8,335 nt of DNA. Source: Bacteroidota bacterium (GTDB lineage: Bacteria > Bacteroidota > Bacteroidia > UBA7662). A program made the translations under genes and the position numbers. Of this stretch, positions 6,655 through 8,335 are shown one piece after another. Under the pieces are notes generated by a model. The model saw only the letters and a list, made by a program, of their open reading frames with translations. It did no database searches and was not told the origin of the DNA. How positions within the stretch are numbered: position 1 is the stretch's first letter; each line of letters opens with the position of its first letter. The DNA is taken from contig VGGT01000067.1 in the NCBI GenBank assembly GCA_016868485.1, forward strand, positions 1 to 8,335. Direction: 5' to 3'.

Positions 6655-8061
6655 ATGAAAAATGTTATGAGTCGAATTATATGTACTTTTACCATAGCAT
6701 GGCTGATGCTTATGCACACCCATAACCTAAGCGCCCAAGTCAATATTGGCGGCACCTTGGTCGATACTTCTACGGTCATTTCAGGAATTGATATTCCTTG
6801 GACCATCATTTGGGGACCCGATAACCATATTTGGATGACCGAGCGCTTCGGTCGGGTGAGCCGGGTGAACCCACAAACGGGGCAACAGCAAGTGTTGCTG
6901 ACGCTTTCCGATTGCCAGGCCTCCGGTGAATCCGGACTGCTCGGAATGGCCCTATACCCGTCCTTTGCCGATACGCCATGGGTCTATCTGGTTTATACCT
7001 ATTTAACAGGCAGCAACATTCGTGAACGATTGGTGCGCTATACCTATAGTGAAACGGGCGGACAGCTCACGAGCCCCGAGGTTCTCCTCAACGATATTCC
7101 AGGAAATACAACCCACAACGGAAGCCGCCTCTTGTTTTTGCCCGACAGAAGTCTGCTCATGACCACAGGGGATGCGCAGGTTCTTTCCGCACCCCTCAAT
7201 ATCCAGCAATTGCCGGGCAAGGTGCTGCGCATGCGCCCTGATGGAAGTGTGCCGGCCGATAATCCGTTTCCAGGAAATCTGGTATACACCTTTGGGCACC
7301 GTAATGCTCAGGGGATGTTTTACCATCCTTTAAATGGGAAGGTTTATATTTCTGAGCACGGTCCCACGACCGATGATGAGGTGAATGTTCTTGCGCCGGG
7401 GGGCAACTATGGTTGGCCAACGGTGGCGGGTTTTTGTGATCAGCCGACTGAAACCCAATATTGTGCTCAAAACAATGTCCGCGAACCGATTGTCGCCTGG
7501 ACACCCACCATGGCTCCCGGTGGAATGATGTGGTACAACAACAATGCGCTCCCTGTTTTTCGCAATAAGATTCTGCTCACTGCCCTAAAAAATGCACGTT
7601 TGTATGTGCTCAGTCTTCAAAACGACACCGGGGCCTTGGTGTCGGAGGTTCAATACCTAACCAATTGGTATGGTCGGCTCAGAGATGTCTGCGCCGATCC
7701 TGCTGGCAACCTATATTTAGCCACCAACGGCAATTCCTGGAGCAATACCCAACCCTACACCCACAGAATTGTCAAAATTGCACCGCGCAACACCACATCG
7801 GTGCCTGGTGAGACGGAATGGACCACTCATTTAAAGATATACCCGAATCCGATCAGCAGCGAAACAATAGTTGAAGTTTCGGCTGATGGGATCGGACGAT
7901 CACTAGAGTGGATGGAACCCACGGGCAGAATCGTAGCTACGCAAATCATTGAGCAGGAGCGTTTCCATCCCAACCTAACTGCCCTGGCCAGCGGCATTTA
8001 TTTCATTCGTGTGAATAACACAAACAGATTGGTAAAGGTGTTAATGAACAATAAGTACTAA
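6655..8061 (+). CDS. Secreted PQQ-dependent sugar dehydrogenase (GSDH family) with T9SS type A sorting domain
   Basis: The 468-residue protein has three parts. A signal peptide (MKNVMSRII, a hydrophobic core, then NLSA-Q) is probably cleaved near residue 27. Residues about 34-377 form a six-bladed propeller of the soluble glucose/aldose dehydrogenase family, which oxidises sugars with PQQ and Ca2+. TTHNGSRLLF (152-161) supplies the catalytic-type His154; LPGKVLRMRPDGSVPADNPF (186-205), YTFGHRNAQGM (211-221, Arg216-Asn217), SEHGPTTDDEVN (233-244), GGNYGWP (249-255) and GRLRDV (340-345, Arg341/Arg343) match the cofactor-site blocks. Residues 392-468 are a T9SS type A domain (KIYPNP at 394-399, ASGIYFIRV, ending KVLMNNKY). 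The frame stays open upstream to 6367, but that part lies antisense to tkt and would bury the signal peptide, so ATG 6655 is chosen. Substrate unknown; other family members (aldose dehydrogenase, YliI-like) are possible. Confidence 0.9.
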   Translation: MKNVMSRIICTFTIAWLMLMHTHNLSAQVNIGGTLVDTSTVISGIDIPWTIIWGPDNHIWMTERFGRVSRVNPQTGQQQVLLTLSDCQASGESGLLGMALYPSFADTPWVYLVYTYLTGSNIRERLVRYTYSETGGQLTSPEVLLNDIPGNTTHNGSRLLFLPDRSLLMTTGDAQVLSAPLNIQQLPGKVLRMRPDGSVPADNPFPGNLVYTFGHRNAQGMFYHPLNGKVYISEHGPTTDDEVNVLAPGGNYGWPTVAGFCDQPTETQYCAQNNVREPIVAWTPTMAPGGMMWYNNNALPVFRNKILLTALKNARLYVLSLQNDTGALVSEVQYLTNWYGRLRDVCADPAGNLYLATNGNSWSNTQPYTHRIVKIAPRNTTSVPGETEWTTHLKIYPNPISSETIVEVSADGIGRSLEWMEPTGRIVATQIIEQERFHPNLTALASGIYFIRVNNTNRLVKVLMNNKY

Positions 8062-8078
8062 AACGATTGGGTTGCACT

Positions 8079-8127
8079 TGTCCTGCTCCTGTCCTGCTCC
8101 TGTCCTGCTCCTGTCCCGCTCTTGTCC
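8079..8127. repeat. Array of 11-bp tandem repeats between the dehydrogenase gene and prfA
   Basis: Three perfect head-to-tail copies of TGTCCTGCTCC occupy 8079-8089, 8090-8100 and 8101-8111. A fourth with two changes (TGTCCCGCTCT) follows at 8112-8122, and a partial fifth (TGTCC) at 8123-8127. The array ends 2 nt from the prfA stop codon (8130-8132, minus strand) and starts 17 nt after the dehydrogenase stop, so it fills most of the 68-bp convergent gap. The plus strand is strongly pyrimidine-rich. There is no inverted repeat that would make it a hairpin terminator. Confidence 0.93.
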
Positions 8128-8129
8128 GC

Positions 8130-8335
8130 CTAAACCCCCGATTTCATCTTTTCGGTATTTTCCGCCAACTCCAGTGCGTCAATCATTTCTTGGATGTCTC
8201 CACCAAGAAAGGTGTCGAGTGAATAAAGGGTCATGCCAATGCGGTGATCGGTAACCCGGCTCTGCGGGTAGTTGTAAGTCCTGATTTTGGCTGATCGGTC
8301 GCCGCTGCTCACCAGGCTTAGCCGTTTGCTTTGAT
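8130..8335 (-). CDS. prfA: Peptide chain release factor 1, C-terminal part (partial)
   Basis: The last 67 complete codons are present and the frame is open to the window edge. QSKRLSLVSSGDRSAKIRTYNYPQSRVTDHRIGMTLYSLD corresponds to the end of domain 3 and the C-terminal segment of RF1. The IRTYN-P-Q-x-RVTDHR-I block separates RF1 from RF2, which has IRSYV and D-x-R-I-K-D-R at this place. RF1 recognises UAA and UAG stop codons and triggers peptidyl-tRNA hydrolysis on the ribosome. The tripeptide-recognition and GGQ regions are beyond the right edge. A GTG at 8310-8312 lies inside the conserved block and is not the start. Downstream of its TAG stop the tandem repeat begins at once, with no hairpin terminator. 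Confidence 0.96.
   Translation of the reverse strand, partial: QSKRLSLVSSGDRSAKIRTYNYPQSRVTDHRIGMTLYSLDTFLGGDIQEMIDALELAENTEKMKSGV

Noticed and set aside
8072..8254. Plus-strand open frame of 60 codons after the dehydrogenase
   Set aside because: It is created by the 11-bp repeat and then runs antisense to prfA.
8130..8312. prfA fragment as a complete 60-residue gene starting at GTG 8312
   Set aside because: The reading frame continues to the window edge with conserved RF1 sequence, so this is the end of a longer gene.

Overview
The window looks like chromosomal DNA of a member of the Bacteroidota. Two genes end in type IX secretion (T9SS) type A sorting domains. The recognisable promoters carry the Bacteroidota -7 box (TAnnTTTG), and no Shine-Dalgarno sequence is evident in front of the genes. 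The order of genes and moderate GC would fit a free-living Flavobacteriia-like or related lineage, but genus cannot be read from this sequence.

Layout, left to right. The 3' end of a T9SS-exported protein gene (+) runs into an array of about five 21-bp tandem repeats, and the last unit contains the stop codon of dxs (-), the first enzyme of the MEP isoprenoid pathway. Upstream of dxs, with an 8-nt overlap, is a two-repeat Ca2+:cation antiporter gene (-); the pair looks like an operon driven by a -7 box close to the antiporter start. Divergent from it is a 71-residue unrecognised protein gene (+), which overlaps by 10 bp the 3' end of an O-antigen ligase/polymerase-like membrane protein gene (-). 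That gene overlaps by 4 nt (TTGA) the end of a full-length transketolase gene (-). A compact 72-bp divergent promoter region separates transketolase from a secreted PQQ-type sugar dehydrogenase with a T9SS tail (+). An array of 11-bp tandem repeats follows, directly abutting the stop codon of prfA (release factor 1, -), which leaves the window at its right edge.

How the genes relate. Transketolase and DXS both belong to the ThDP-dependent transketolase superfamily and both handle glyceraldehyde-3-phosphate. Transketolase also makes sedoheptulose-7-phosphate, the precursor of LPS heptose, which gives a possible but unproven reason for its coupling to an O-antigen ligase-like gene. In Bacteroidota T9SS cargo can be anchored on A-LPS, so T9SS cargo and an O-antigen ligase-like gene in the same neighbourhood are thematically linked.

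Most of the window is housekeeping. The unusual parts are the two tandem-repeat arrays at convergent gene ends, the non-ATG overlapping starts, the symmetric divergent promoter and the orphan 71-residue protein. I see no evidence of a new defence or mobile system. No stretch longer than 300 bases lacks a gene; the four intergenic gaps are 68 to 98 bp.
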